DNA of 64,000 nt from an uncultured Spirochaetaceae bacterium (GCA_944389015.1 CALXKS010000065.1:1-64000), one strand, 5' to 3'; shown: positions 25,241 to 35,227, counted from the stretch's first letter. Made by a program: numbers and translations. The notes: a model not told the origin generated them from the sequence alone.

Positions 25241-28200
25241 GCCTTTTCCACCGATACTCTGACGCTCTCTTCGGCGATCTCCGTCTCTGAACCACTCTGG
25301 CAATCGGTCGAAAGGGTATCTGCAAGCGTCTCCTGCATGATATAGTCCCTGAACTGTCCCACAGCCTCAAGGAAATCAGCATTGCCATTCACAGAGAGGT
25401 TGATATGATCAGCAACCTCGAAATCCTTCTCCTTTCTCTCCGTCTGGACAAAGCGGACAAGATCACGGGCAATACCCTCAAGGAAGAGATCTCTTGTGAT
25501 CTCTGTATCGTAACCGACAGTCAGAGCACCATCATTAAGGACTTTGACATGCTCTTTCTCGCTTCTCTGTACAGCAAGATCTCCCTCTGTGATATCAATG
25601 GAACCACCATCGTACTCAACTGTTCTTGCATTGCCGTCGAGAATAGAGGCGATCTCCTCAGAGGTGAAGTTCTGTATCACTGCAGCCACAGCCTTCATAT
25701 TCTTTCCGAGCTTCGAGCCGAGAACCTTGAAGTTAGCCTTCGCGGAATACGATACAAGGGAAGACTCATCCGCGCTGATCACAACCTTCTTGACATTGAG
25801 CTCCTCGCTTATGATATCCACACTGTTCTCAAGGATCTTCCTGTCTTCCTCGGATCTATCGACGACAAAGAACTGTGAGAGCGGCTGTCTGATCTTTATA
25901 TTCGAAGAAGACCTGAGCGCACGGCCCATCGTCACAGCCTTCATCGTCAGTGACATCTCGCGCTCAAGATTCTCATCGCGCTCCTTGTCATTGCACACAG
26001 GATAATCGCAGAGATGAACGGACTGCGGCATATCTTCTGTGCGGAGAGCTCTGTAGATCTCCTCTGTCACGAACGGGATCATCGGGGCCGCCACCTTCAC
26101 GAATGTCAGAAGAACGCGATAGAGCGTATCATATGCCTCCTTCTTATCTCCGTCATTCTCAGACTTCCAGAATCTCCTCCTCGAGCGTCTGATATACCAG
26201 TTGTTCAGTTCATCGATGAAAGTCACAAGGGATGATGCCGCAGTCTGGATATCATAGGAATCGAAGGCATTGGTGACAGATGCTATGAAGCGATTCAGTG
26301 CGGAGATGATCCACTTATCCAGAGGATTGGAAAGCTGATCGAATTGGGTCGATGAAGGCTCATAGCCATCAATCGAGGCATATGTCATGAAGAATGAATA
26401 AGCATTCCAGAGAGGAATCATGAGATTCTTCAGGACATCCTTCACAAGCTCATCGCTGAACTTCAGGTCATCAGCCTTGACAAGAGTGGAATCGATAAGG
26501 GCAAAACGGAGTGCATCTGCGCCATACTTGTTTATGATCTCCATAGGATCTGTATAGTTGCGCTCGCTCTTGCTCATCTTCCTGCCATCCGCTGCAAGCA
26601 CGATGCCGGAAACGATGCAGTGCCAGAATGCGGGCTTCTCAAAAAGCGCTGCTGCAAGAATCGTGAGAGAATAGAACCATCCACGGGTCTGATCTAGCCC
26701 TTCATTGATGAAATCAGCAGGGAAGATGCTCTCGAACCTCTCCTTGTTCTCAAACGGATAGTGCTCCTGTGCATAAGGCATGGATCCTGATTCGAACCAG
26801 CAGTCAAGGACGTCTGGTATTCTTCTCATAGTGCCCTTTCCGTCCGGAGATGGCCATGTGAGCTCATCGACATACTGCTTATGGAGATCCTCAACCTTCT
26901 TGCCGCACTTCTTCTCAAGCTCCTCAACCGATCCGATGACCTCGATATGATCAGAGCCATCGCACCTCCATACCGGTATAGGATTGCCCCAGAACCTGTT
27001 GCGGCTGATTGCCCAGTCACGTGCACCTTCAAGCCACTTGCCGAAGCGCCCGTACTTGATATGTGAAGGTACCCAGTCAATCTGATCATTGCATTCAAGC
27101 ATCGTCTTCTTGATCTTCTGGATATCAACGAACCAACAGCTCATAGCACGGTAGATCAGAGGCATCTTCGTGCGGTAGCAGAACGGATAGGCGTGAAGAT
27201 AGTTCTCCTTCTTCACAAGCTTGCCATGCTCCTTGAGCCACTGGATGACACCTTTATCCGCATCCTTCACGAAAAGACCTTCGAAATCCGGTACCTCATG
27301 CGTGAACCGGCATTCTGCATCAATCGGGCAGACGACAGGAATACCTGTACCCTTTAGCACGTTGTAGTCATCCTCACCGAATCCGGGAGCTGTATGTACG
27401 ATGCCGCATCCATCCTCTGTCGTAACGTAGTCGCCGCAGACAACGATGAACGCACCCTGCTTCTTCAGATCGGCGAAATACGGGAAGAGAGGCTCATAGG
27501 TTCTGCCCTTGAGCTCAGAGCCTTTCATCCTTGCGACGATCTCGCAGCCCTTTCCATCCTTGTAGTACTTGCCGATGAGGTGCTCTGCAAGATAGTAGTA
27601 ATCACCGGACTCCTCGTCACGGACCTTCACGTAGTCGATATCAGGACCGACAGCAAGCGCCAGGTTCGAAGGAAGCGTCCATGGAGTTGTCGTCCATGCA
27701 AGGAAGTATGTATTCTCCTCGCCATCGGCCTTGAATCTGATTGTCACTGCAGGATCGGTCACATCCTTATATCCGCCAAGCGAGACCTCCATATTGGAAA
27801 GAGGAGACGCAAGAAGCGGGGAATACGGAAGGATGTTGTAGCCCTCATAGATAAGGCCCTTGTCATAGAGCGACTTGAAAACCCACCATACGGACTCCAT
27901 ATAGCTCTTGTCCATGGTGCGGTAGCCATGATCGAAATCGACCCAGCGGCCCATGCGCGTGATGGTATGCTTCCATTCGTTTGTATATCTGAGAACGATT
28001 GAGCGGCAGGCATCGTTGAACTTGGCAACACCATAATCCATTACAGCGAAATAGCCCTTGATTCCGAGGGTCTTCTCCACCTCCGCTTCAACAGGAAGGC
28101 CATGGCAATCCCATCCGAAGCGCCTGATCACTCTCTTGCCTTTCATCGCCTGATAGCGTGGAATGGCATCCTTTATAGTGCCCGGAACAAAATGACCGAA

Positions 28201-28365
28201 ATGCGGAAGTCCTGTCGCAAACGGAGGACCATCATAGAAAACATACTCATTGTCAGCAGGACGCTGTTCTATTGATTTATTGCAGATGTCATTCTCTTCC
28301 CAGAACTTCAGGATATTTTCTTCCATCTTAGGGAAATCGACTTTGCTGTTTACTGGTCTGAACAT
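25237..28365 (-). CDS. ileS: Isoleucyl-tRNA synthetase (type-2-like)
   Basis: The 1042-residue class I synthetase starts at the ATG at 28365, with TAGGAG about 9 nt upstream and homology from MFRPVNSKVDFPKME. HFGH lies near residue 56 and KMSKS near residue 600. The PPFATGLPHFGH context, the great length and the absence of a C-terminal Cys zinc cluster resemble the eukaryote-like IleRS2 class, members of which are often mupirocin-tolerant. It is the first gene of a four-gene operon. Confidence 0.95.
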   Translation of the reverse strand: MFRPVNSKVDFPKMEENILKFWEENDICNKSIEQRPADNEYVFYDGPPFATGLPHFGHFVPGTIKDAIPRYQAMKGKRVIRRFGWDCHGLPVEAEVEKTLGIKGYFAVMDYGVAKFNDACRSIVLRYTNEWKHTITRMGRWVDFDHGYRTMDKSYMESVWWVFKSLYDKGLIYEGYNILPYSPLLASPLSNMEVSLGGYKDVTDPAVTIRFKADGEENTYFLAWTTTPWTLPSNLALAVGPDIDYVKVRDEESGDYYYLAEHLIGKYYKDGKGCEIVARMKGSELKGRTYEPLFPYFADLKKQGAFIVVCGDYVTTEDGCGIVHTAPGFGEDDYNVLKGTGIPVVCPIDAECRFTHEVPDFEGLFVKDADKGVIQWLKEHGKLVKKENYLHAYPFCYRTKMPLIYRAMSCWFVDIQKIKKTMLECNDQIDWVPSHIKYGRFGKWLEGARDWAISRNRFWGNPIPVWRCDGSDHIEVIGSVEELEKKCGKKVEDLHKQYVDELTWPSPDGKGTMRRIPDVLDCWFESGSMPYAQEHYPFENKERFESIFPADFINEGLDQTRGWFYSLTILAAALFEKPAFWHCIVSGIVLAADGRKMSKSERNYTDPMEIINKYGADALRFALIDSTLVKADDLKFSDELVKDVLKNLMIPLWNAYSFFMTYASIDGYEPSSTQFDQLSNPLDKWIISALNRFIASVTNAFDSYDIQTAASSLVTFIDELNNWYIRRSRRRFWKSENDGDKKEAYDTLYRVLLTFVKVAAPMIPFVTEEIYRALRTEDMPQSVHLCDYPVCNDKERDENLEREMSLTMKAVTMGRALRSSSNIKIRQPLSQFFVVDRSEEDRKILENSVDIISEELNVKKVVISADESSLVSYSAKANFKVLGSKLGKNMKAVAAVIQNFTSEEIASILDGNARTVEYDGGSIDITEGDLAVQRSEKEHVKVLNDGALTVGYDTEITRDLFLEGIARDLVRFVQTERKEKDFEVADHINLSVNGNADFLEAVGQFRDYIMQETLADTLSTDCQSGSETEIAEESVRVSVEKA

Positions 28366-28423
28366 CTTGAAAACTCCTACCCCGATAATATACCGAAAAG
28401 AATGCTCTCCATTCAAGCCTGCA

Positions 28424-28838
28424 TCAGCGGCAGAGATCCTCTGAGGAAATAAAGATAGCTTCATCGTCAATCTCTTCAAAACCGGATGAGGATATCATAC
28501 CAAAGGTCTTGATCCACAGGTCTTCGATAGCCTGTACTTTACGCTTTTCATTCAGGGTACAGAGGAAAGAAAACAGATCAGTTAGATTACTGAAGGAAAG
28601 AGGTGCTAATCCAAGCTCTCTGAGAATCACGGCTGATGGATTTCTTGCATTTTTCAGCAAGCTCAGCAGGAAGGCACGTATATAGGATGCGTATACCAGA
28701 TGCTTCATTAAGAACCGTTCTGAAAAGAGTTGTCTTCCCCACTCTACGCCGTCCATAGAGAAGAATGGATGCAGCTCTGCCTGAACCAAGCTCTTTCGAA
28801 AACAATGCAAGTTCCTTCCTGCGTCCAATGAATCTCAT
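28424..28838 (-). pseudogene. Frameshifted N-terminal remnant of an archaeal-type AAA ATPase
   Basis: The frame from 28838 has an intact SD (AAGGAGAGG), then MRFIGRRKEL and Walker A LYGRRRVGKTTL, as in the mobile ATPases with a DUF234-like tail (usually about 450-480 residues). Family similarity then jumps to the next frame (NARNPSAVILRELGLAPLSF). One extra A in an A5 run (28650-28654) explains the shift. Walker B and everything after about residue 130 are missing, so this is a decayed fragment. Confidence 0.7.
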
Positions 28839-28890
28839 TCCACCTCTCCTTTACATGCAAATACCAAAATTGCAAGCAGCTTACACAAGG

Positions 28891-28919
28891 CTGTCAAACA
28901 GAATAGATTCTGCTATCCT
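28891..28919 (+). promoter_or_regulatory. Promoter of the CCA-adding enzyme gene
   Basis: CTGTCA (28891-28896), 17-nt spacer, TGC-TATCCT (28911-28919). The -10 ends 7 nt before the ATG at 28927. Confidence 0.5.
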
Positions 28920-28926
28920 CTGTTAT

Positions 28927-30282
28927 ATGCGGATGACGATTCCAGAAGATATCATAGAGCTTTCATCTATTTTCCGTGAAAACGGATTCACGCTTTACCT
29001 TGTAGGAGGAGCTGTAAGGGATTATATCCTCGGCAAGGATAACAATGACTATGACTTCACAACAGATGCTGAACCCGATGATATCAAGAGGATGTTCAGA
29101 AAAACCATCGATACAGGTATAAAGCATGGTACCGTCACTGTAATATTCCATAGGAAGCACTATGAGATCACGACGTTCCGCGTTGACGGCGATTACAGCG
29201 ATTCACGCCACCCTGAAACGGTGGAATTCGTGAAGAGCCTTGAGGAGGATCTCAGCCGCCGCGATTTCACGATCAATGCTTTCGCCGCAGAGCTTCCTGA
29301 CGGGAAGATAATAGACTTGCACGGCGGTATGCATGATCTCAGGAAGAAGATAATCAGGGCAATCGGTGAACCGGAAAGGAGATTCGAGGAAGATGCCCTG
29401 AGGATGATGCGCGGCTGCCGTTTCTCAGCTCAGCTGGGATTCTCCATAGAGAAGGATACAATGAAAGCAATGGAAAAGCTCTCCGGGACCATCAGGAAAG
29501 TATCTGCGGAAAGGATAAAGGAAGAGCTCTTCAGGCTTATAGGATCGGAACATCCCAGAATGGGGCTGGAGGCGATGAGGATCACAGGGCTTATGGATGA
29601 AATCCTTCCGGAGCTTGCTGCCGCATATGGCTTTGAGCAGGGAGGTCTCCACAGCGAGGACCTCTACGAGCATCTCATTCTCGCACTCGAATGGTCCACC
29701 AATCATGACTACCCGATGTCTGTACGCCTTGCATCCCTTCTCCATGATATCGGGAAGACCGCTGTCAGAGCCCCTGGCAAGGACAGGATGTGGACATTCT
29801 ACGGCCACGAGGAGGCCTCTGCGAAGATGGTGGATTCCATATTCCGCCGTCTCAAGACATCGAATGAAGAACGTGAGAGCGTCATGCATCTGGTGAAGAA
29901 CCATATGTTCTCCTACACTCCAGACTGGAGCGGAAGCGCTGTCAGAAGATTCATAAAACGTGTAGGAATCGAGAACATTGATCCTCTTTTCGAGCTGCGG
30001 ATCGCTGATATGAACGCAACTCTTGGGCATGCTCCAGACATCTCGAATCTCTATGCGTTCGCTGACAGGATAAACGAGGAGCTGGACAGGGAAAGCGCCC
30101 TGTCAATCAAGGATCTGGAAATCAACGGGACAAGAATGATGGAGCTTGGAATCAAGCCGGGACCTGCAATCGGAAAGATCCTCGCAGAGCTTCTCGATGA
30201 AGTCATAGAGGATCCTTCTCTGAACAATAAGGATTATCTTGAGAAACGGGCTATCAGCCTTTCTCAATGCCGAGAGCAATAA
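28927..30282 (+). CDS. CCA-adding enzyme / tRNA nucleotidyltransferase
   Basis: The 451-residue protein has the class II nucleotidyltransferase motif LVGGAVRD (about 24-31) and metal site DYDFTT (40-45). A head/neck region follows, with RRDFTINAFA and RFEEDALRMMRG, then an HD domain (HDIGK...HEEAS). It adds or repairs the CCA tail; this matters because the tRNA-Gln in this window lacks an encoded CCA. Homology starts at 28927. There is no SD, and the -10 is immediately upstream, so it is a leaderless candidate. The 3' end overlaps rnc by 29 bp. Confidence 0.9.
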   Translation: MRMTIPEDIIELSSIFRENGFTLYLVGGAVRDYILGKDNNDYDFTTDAEPDDIKRMFRKTIDTGIKHGTVTVIFHRKHYEITTFRVDGDYSDSRHPETVEFVKSLEEDLSRRDFTINAFAAELPDGKIIDLHGGMHDLRKKIIRAIGEPERRFEEDALRMMRGCRFSAQLGFSIEKDTMKAMEKLSGTIRKVSAERIKEELFRLIGSEHPRMGLEAMRITGLMDEILPELAAAYGFEQGGLHSEDLYEHLILALEWSTNHDYPMSVRLASLLHDIGKTAVRAPGKDRMWTFYGHEEASAKMVDSIFRRLKTSNEERESVMHLVKNHMFSYTPDWSGSAVRRFIKRVGIENIDPLFELRIADMNATLGHAPDISNLYAFADRINEELDRESALSIKDLEINGTRMMELGIKPGPAIGKILAELLDEVIEDPSLNNKDYLEKRAISLSQCREQ

Positions 30283-30997
30283 GCGCAAGCTTGGCAGCAG
30301 CCTGCTCAGCGCTTTTCTTGTTCTTGCCTTCCGCCGGGCCGAATACCTTTGTGCCGAGCTCTACGGAAACGGAGAACACCTGATCATGATCAGGACCTGT
30401 CTGCGATACTAGGAAATAGCGGGGAACCTTGCCTCTCCTCTTCTGCAGGAACTCCTGCAGCTCCGTTTTGTAGTCTTTGTAGGATATGCGGTCGGAAAGG
30501 ACCTTCTCAACCTGGCCTGGGATGAATGAAAGAACGAACTTCTTCGCGCTCTCAAAGCCCTGATCGAGATACAGAGCCGCGATGACAGCCTCGGTAGCAT
30601 CTGCAAGTATTGCCTTCTTCAGATTGCCACCCTGGCTCCTCTCACCCTTCCCTACAAGAATGTACTTGTCGAGATGGATGGAAAGAGCAACCTCCGACAG
30701 GCTCTGCTCAGAAACGACGATTGCCTTGATCTTCGAGCAGTCACCTTCCTGGAAGAGCGCAAATGACCTGAAAAGATACTCCGCGGTTATCACTCCGAGG
30801 ACACTGTCTCCAAGGAACTCGAGCCTCTCATTGCTATCTGTCGTACCCCGCATCTCGTTCGCATAGGAGGTGTGGGTAAATGCGAGATTCAGGAGTCTGA
30901 GATCCGAGAACTCAAGATTATTATCCGATAAGAATGAGAAAAGCTCCCTTTTCCGCTTCTCAGTAAGCGAGGGAGCTTTAGCAAGATAGGAGTTCAA
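30254..30997 (-). CDS. rnc: Ribonuclease III
   Basis: The 247-residue dsRNA endonuclease has the signature NERLEFLGDSVLG (56-68), a second metal Asp/Glu segment (DATEAVIAALYLDQG) and a C-terminal double-stranded RNA-binding domain (about 172-245, ending AEQAAAKLALIALG). It processes rRNA precursors and antisense duplexes. It begins directly after acpP with no gap. Its own 3' end is antisense to the CCA gene. Confidence 0.95.
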   Translation of the reverse strand: MNSYLAKAPSLTEKRKRELFSFLSDNNLEFSDLRLLNLAFTHTSYANEMRGTTDSNERLEFLGDSVLGVITAEYLFRSFALFQEGDCSKIKAIVVSEQSLSEVALSIHLDKYILVGKGERSQGGNLKKAILADATEAVIAALYLDQGFESAKKFVLSFIPGQVEKVLSDRISYKDYKTELQEFLQKRRGKVPRYFLVSQTGPDHDQVFSVSVELGTKVFGPAEGKNKKSAEQAAAKLALIALGIEKG

Positions 30998-31240
30998 TTA
31001 CTGAAGTTCCTTTGCAAGATAGCGTACAGCATCACCGACAGTCTCGAACTCATTTGCCATATCGTCGGAGATCGTGATTCCTGTCTCTTCCTCGATAGCA
31101 TATACGAGCTCATAGGTATCAAGGCTGTCTGCTCCGAAATCCTTGCGGAAATTAGCATCCATTGTGACCTTTGCAGGGTCGACATTGAGCTTCTCCACAA
31201 CAAGCGACTTCACTTTCTCGAATACTTCATTCTCTGTCAT
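30998..31240 (-). CDS. acpP: Acyl carrier protein
   Basis: The 80-residue acidic four-helix carrier has the phosphopantetheine site DSLD (Ser 39). It shuttles acyl chains in fatty-acid synthesis. It lies 3 nt after rpmF and directly before rnc; the usual plsX/fab genes between rpmF and acpP are absent here. Confidence 0.95.
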   Translation of the reverse strand: MTENEVFEKVKSLVVEKLNVDPAKVTMDANFRKDFGADSLDTYELVYAIEEETGITISDDMANEFETVGDAVRYLAKELQ

Positions 31241-31243
31241 CTC

Positions 31244-31429
31244 TTACTCCTCGTCTTTTACGATAACCGGCTTACCTGCATAGTAGCCGCACTTCGGGCA
31301 TACGCGATGAGAAGGAATCAGGTTTCCGCATGTCTGGCACTCGGACAGATTCGGTGCTGAAAGCTTCATATTGGCATGCTTTCTCATAGCAGCCTTTGAC
31401 TTGGATGTTTTATACTTAGGAGTTGCCAT
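31244..31429 (-). CDS. rpmF: Ribosomal protein L32
   Basis: The 61-residue basic protein begins MATPKYKTSKSK. The zinc-ribbon cysteines C31, C34, C44 and C47 are all present, so this is the zinc-binding form. SD AGAGGTAAGAG precedes the ATG. It is the first gene of rpmF-acpP-rnc. Confidence 0.95.
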   Translation of the reverse strand: MATPKYKTSKSKAAMRKHANMKLSAPNLSECQTCGNLIPSHRVCPKCGYYAGKPVIVKDEE

Positions 31430-31469
31430 TTCTCTTACCTCTTTAGAATTTATTCACCCTGACTAAGGG

Positions 31470-31498
31470 ATTTTAGCAGAACAGATATACAGCGTCAA
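31470..31498 (-). promoter_or_regulatory. Promoter of rpmF-acpP-rnc
   Basis: Minus-strand TTGACG and TAAAAT with exactly 17 nt between them. The leader is about 35 nt and contains the SD, in contrast to the leaderless neighbour yidD. Confidence 0.65.
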
Positions 31499-31554
31499 CA
31501 TTCTGCCCCTTGAACATATGACATAAAAGCTTATCGCGTCAAGTACTTAGCCTC

Positions 31555-31583
31555 TTGATAGCCATCCCTCTCATTGCTATCTT
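31555..31583 (+). promoter_or_regulatory. Promoter of yidD with start site at the ATG
   Basis: TTGATA (31555-31560), 17-nt spacer ending TGC, TATCTT (31578-31583), then seven bases and the ATG at 31591. The -10 element is identical to that of the tRNA-Gln promoter. Confidence 0.65.
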
Positions 31584-31590
31584 TCATACC

Positions 31591-31869
31591 ATGAAGATCC
31601 TAAGGGAGTTGTATCTCATCCCAGTCTATATGTACAAGCTTCTTCTCAGTCCGTTCTTCGGGCCCTGCTGCCGGTATACCCCTTCCTGTTCCATATACAT
31701 GATGCAGAGCGTCAGGAAGCATGGAATCATAAAAGGAACGATAATGGGCACAGCAAGGCTTCTCAGATGCCGCAAGAGCTTTCTGGGAGGACCGGACCCC
31801 GTTCCTGATGAATGGTCATGGGCAAGGATACGCTCAGACTGGAAAGCATATAAGATCAGGAGCAGATAG
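31591..31869 (+). CDS. yidD: YidD membrane-insertion efficiency factor
   Basis: The 92-residue protein has an amphipathic N-terminus and the conserved core SPFFGPCCRYTPSCSIYMMQSV...GTARLLRCRKSFLGGPDPVP. YidD helps YidC insert membrane proteins. The family start is the ATG at 31591; upstream codons are promoter. No SD is present. Its 3' end overlaps udk by 14 bp. Confidence 0.92.
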   Translation: MKILRELYLIPVYMYKLLLSPFFGPCCRYTPSCSIYMMQSVRKHGIIKGTIMGTARLLRCRKSFLGGPDPVPDEWSWARIRSDWKAYKIRSR

Positions 31870-32467
31870 TCTTCACGAATGTGGATATCACCTGCATGGC
31901 ATTCTCGTTATAACCGCCTTCAGGGATTATCAGATCAGCATACTCCTTGGTAGGCTCTATAAAACTGAAATGCCCGGGACGCACAACATCCGTATACTGT
32001 CTTATGACGCTCTCTACAGTCCTGCCGCGCTCTGTTATATCCCGCTGAAGCCTCCGTATGAAGCGGATATCAGGAGGAGTATCCACATAGAGCTTCAGAT
32101 CGAACAGATCCCGTATGCGCTTATCGTAGAAGATCATAAGACCATCCACGATGATGAGCTTTGCAGGTTCGACACGCACCATCTCATCCATCCGGCAATG
32201 ATGGACGAAATCATATTGCGGCATCATTATCGGCTTTCCGCTCTTAAGATCGGCAAGATTCTCGACCATGAGATCCATGTCAAAGGCATCAGGATGGTCG
32301 AAATTATAGGCCGTTATATTATCATTGCTGATAAATGGCGCGCTTTTGTAGTAATTGTCCTGGGAAATGAGCACGGAGGCGTCGACCGCCTCCTTTATCC
32401 GTCTTACAACAGTGCTTTTCCCTGATCCTGATCCGCCAGTGACCCCTATGATGCGGACGCTTTCCAT
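31856..32467 (-). CDS. udk: Uridine kinase
   Basis: The 203-residue P-loop kinase has GGSGSGKST (11-19), ISQDNYYK and NFDHPDAFDMDLM, the hallmark pattern of bacterial uridine/cytidine kinases. It phosphorylates uridine and cytidine for salvage. It begins 1 nt after the galM stop, so it ends the ispE-to-udk gene train. Confidence 0.92.
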   Translation of the reverse strand: MESVRIIGVTGGSGSGKSTVVRRIKEAVDASVLISQDNYYKSAPFISNDNITAYNFDHPDAFDMDLMVENLADLKSGKPIMMPQYDFVHHCRMDEMVRVEPAKLIIVDGLMIFYDKRIRDLFDLKLYVDTPPDIRFIRRLQRDITERGRTVESVIRQYTDVVRPGHFSFIEPTKEYADLIIPEGGYNENAMQVISTFVKTICS

Positions 32468-32468
32468 A

Positions 32469-33416
32469 TCACTTTGCCTTCAGCGTATATGACGTCGCCG
32501 TCGTCAGCGTCTTCCCAGGCTCTGTGAATGTCCCTGGGTACTCAGGATGGTTAGGGCTATCAGGATAACGGCCGGACTCAAAACAGATGCCGGCAAGCGG
32601 AACATGGTCCCCGCTAAGGCCCGTACCAGTATATATCTGGACAGCAGGCTCTGTCGTCCTCATCTCAAGGACAGCCTTGCTTCCTTCCGCAGAGAGAACA
32701 GCATTCTCATCGAGGCAGAAACTGTTATCATAGGCCCCACCGCGTCTTGCTCCGACACGCATAGGCTTCCTGAAATCGAAGTCTGTACCCTCAACGCTTC
32801 TGACAGCTACAGGTATAAGCTCAGCATCAACATCGACGAACTTCTCCGCAGGAACAGTCAGTATATGGTCAGCAACCGTTCCCTCACAGCCATTGAGATT
32901 GAAATATGCGTGGTTTGTAAGCGCTGCAGGGCACTTCTTTGATGAAGTCATGGAATAGCTTAATGTAAGCGTCCCATCCGCCGTGAGCGAGTATGTGATC
33001 ATTATCTCATGATCTCCCGGGAATCCGCCAAGACCATCTGCTGTTGCGAGGCCCAGCGTCACTGAGCTTTCCCCGATGCCCTCAACAGTCCAGAGCATCT
33101 TCCCAAAGCATGCAGACCCTGAATGGAGATTGTTCCTGCCATTGTTGGCCTCCAGATGGTATGCATTCCCATCCAGACTGAATTCAGCCTTGGCTATCCT
33201 GTTTGCGTAAGGCCCAACAACAGCCCCCAGGAAACCTCCCATGGTCTCATAGTCATGGACAGTTCTATGGTTCAGTACGATATTCACATCATCGTAGCCG
33301 AAGCTATACAGCGTAGCCCCATAAGTCAGGACAGAAAAATGATACCTGCCGTTTCTCAGCGATATCCTCTCCACATCCCTTCCATCGGAAGTCTGTCCGA
33401 ACACAGCTCTTTCCAT
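32469..33416 (-). CDS. galM: Aldose 1-epimerase
   Basis: The 315-residue mutarotase has NGRNNLHSG, the catalytic His segment LTNHAYFNLNG and the catalytic Glu segment CFESGRYPDSPNHPEYPG. It interconverts alpha and beta anomers of galactose or glucose. Its ATG overlaps the lepA stop by one base. Confidence 0.92.
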   Translation of the reverse strand: MERAVFGQTSDGRDVERISLRNGRYHFSVLTYGATLYSFGYDDVNIVLNHRTVHDYETMGGFLGAVVGPYANRIAKAEFSLDGNAYHLEANNGRNNLHSGSACFGKMLWTVEGIGESSVTLGLATADGLGGFPGDHEIMITYSLTADGTLTLSYSMTSSKKCPAALTNHAYFNLNGCEGTVADHILTVPAEKFVDVDAELIPVAVRSVEGTDFDFRKPMRVGARRGGAYDNSFCLDENAVLSAEGSKAVLEMRTTEPAVQIYTGTGLSGDHVPLAGICFESGRYPDSPNHPEYPGTFTEPGKTLTTATSYTLKAK

Positions 33417-35224
33417 CAGTCATCCTCCTCTGTCTTGAGAACAGCAAGAAACGCACTCTGCGGGATCTCGACATTGCCGACCATCTTCATGCGCTTCTTT
33501 CCCTCCTTCTGCTTCTCAAGAAGCTTTCTCTTTCTTGAGATGTCTCCGCCATAGCACTTGGCGGTTACATCCTTCCTGTATGCAGAGACAGTCTCACGGG
33601 ATATTATCTGACCACCGATGGCAGCCTGGATAGCGATCTTGAACTGCTGCCTTGGGATTTCCTTCTTCAGCCTTTCGCAGACTACACGGCCACGCTGCTG
33701 TGCATTACCCTTGAACACAAGCTGGGAAAGAGCATCGACACTGTCTCCATTGACAAGTATATCCATTCTCACGAGTTCCGTGGGCTTGTATCCGATGACA
33801 TTGTAATCAAAGGATGCATAACCGCGGGATATGGACTTGAGCCGGTCATAGAAATCAAAGAGGACCTCCGCCAGAGGCATCTCATAGATAAGCTCGACAC
33901 GCTTCTGGTCAAGATAGTTCATGCCGGTCTGGACACCGCGCTTCTCAAGGCAGAGAGTGATTATCGGGCCGACATACTCCGTCGGGGTGATTATATTCGC
34001 CTGGATATATGGCTCTTCCGTGGACTCGATGCGCATCGGTTCCGGATACTCCAGGGGATTGTCGATCTCGACTGTCTCCCCATTCCTCATGTGGACGATA
34101 TATCTTACAGAGGGGGAAGTGAAGACTATTGAGAGATCGAACTCCCTTTCGATCCTCTCCTGTATGACCTCAAGATGGAGCATGCCGAGAAAACCGCAGC
34201 GGAAACCGAATCCCAGCGCCGCTGAGTTGTCTTTCTCATAGACAAGGGAAGCATCATTGAGCTTCAGCCTACCGATTGCCTCCTCAAGCTCCTCATAATC
34301 ATTTGAATCCACCGGATAGATAGAAGAGAAGACAACAGGCTTCACTTCCTTGAATCCAGCCATAGGCTCATCTGCAGGAGCGGCCTTCAGCGTCACAGTA
34401 TCTCCGACCCGGATATCTGAGATAGTCTTTATGCCTGCAATGAAATATCCTACGTCACCAGCCTCAAGCGAACCCTTGGATACAAGCTGCAGCTGGAATA
34501 TCCCGGTATCCTCTACCTTATACTCCGCACCTGAGTGCATAAGACGTATCTCATCCCCGGTCTTCATCGTACCGGAGAACACCCTGCAGTGAACGATGAC
34601 TCCTCTGTATGGATCATAATGGGAATCGAAGATCAGCGCCCTGAGCCTGTCATCCTTGTTCCCGTCTGGAGGCGGAATCAGATTGACGATTGCCTCATAG
34701 AGCGTATCAACACCCTCTCCAGTCTTTGCTGAGACAAAGCATGCGGTATCAGGATCAAGTCCCAGATCATGATCGATCTGGTGAAGACATGACGGAATAT
34801 CCGCAGAAGGAAGGTCGATCTTGTTTATGACAGGGATTATCTCCAGGTTGTGCTCCATGGCAAGATAGAGGTTCGCAAGAGTCTGGGCTTCAACTCCCTG
34901 GGATGCATCAATAAGAAGGAGAGCGCCTTCACATGATGATATCGCCCTGGAAACCTCATATGTGAAGTCCACATGGCCCGGGGTATCAACAAGATTGAGC
35001 TCATAGGCTTCACCATCCGATGCCGTATATGGCACGGTCACAGCCTGGCTCTTGATTGTTATGCCCCTCTCCCTCTCGATGTCCATATTATCGAGGATCT
35101 GAGTCTGCTGGGGACCTCTTGACGTGACAAGGCGGGCACGCTCTATAAAGCGGTCCGCCAGTGTTGATTTACCATGATCGATATGCGCTATTATGCAGAA
35201 ATTCCTCTTGTGGGCTGTATCCAT
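33416..35224 (-). CDS. lepA: Elongation factor 4
   Basis: The 602-residue translational GTPase has AHIDHGKST (G1), RERGITIKSQ (G2), DTPGHVDF (G3) and NKIDLP (G4). The LepA-specific C-terminal domain ends around KRKLLEKQKEGKKRMK. EF4 acts on stalled or back-translocating ribosomes and in 30S assembly. It starts 3 nt after ftsH. Confidence 0.96.
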   Translation of the reverse strand: MDTAHKRNFCIIAHIDHGKSTLADRFIERARLVTSRGPQQTQILDNMDIERERGITIKSQAVTVPYTASDGEAYELNLVDTPGHVDFTYEVSRAISSCEGALLLIDASQGVEAQTLANLYLAMEHNLEIIPVINKIDLPSADIPSCLHQIDHDLGLDPDTACFVSAKTGEGVDTLYEAIVNLIPPPDGNKDDRLRALIFDSHYDPYRGVIVHCRVFSGTMKTGDEIRLMHSGAEYKVEDTGIFQLQLVSKGSLEAGDVGYFIAGIKTISDIRVGDTVTLKAAPADEPMAGFKEVKPVVFSSIYPVDSNDYEELEEAIGRLKLNDASLVYEKDNSAALGFGFRCGFLGMLHLEVIQERIEREFDLSIVFTSPSVRYIVHMRNGETVEIDNPLEYPEPMRIESTEEPYIQANIITPTEYVGPIITLCLEKRGVQTGMNYLDQKRVELIYEMPLAEVLFDFYDRLKSISRGYASFDYNVIGYKPTELVRMDILVNGDSVDALSQLVFKGNAQQRGRVVCERLKKEIPRQQFKIAIQAAIGGQIISRETVSAYRKDVTAKCYGGDISRKRKLLEKQKEGKKRMKMVGNVEIPQSAFLAVLKTEEDD

Positions 35225-35227
35225 AGC

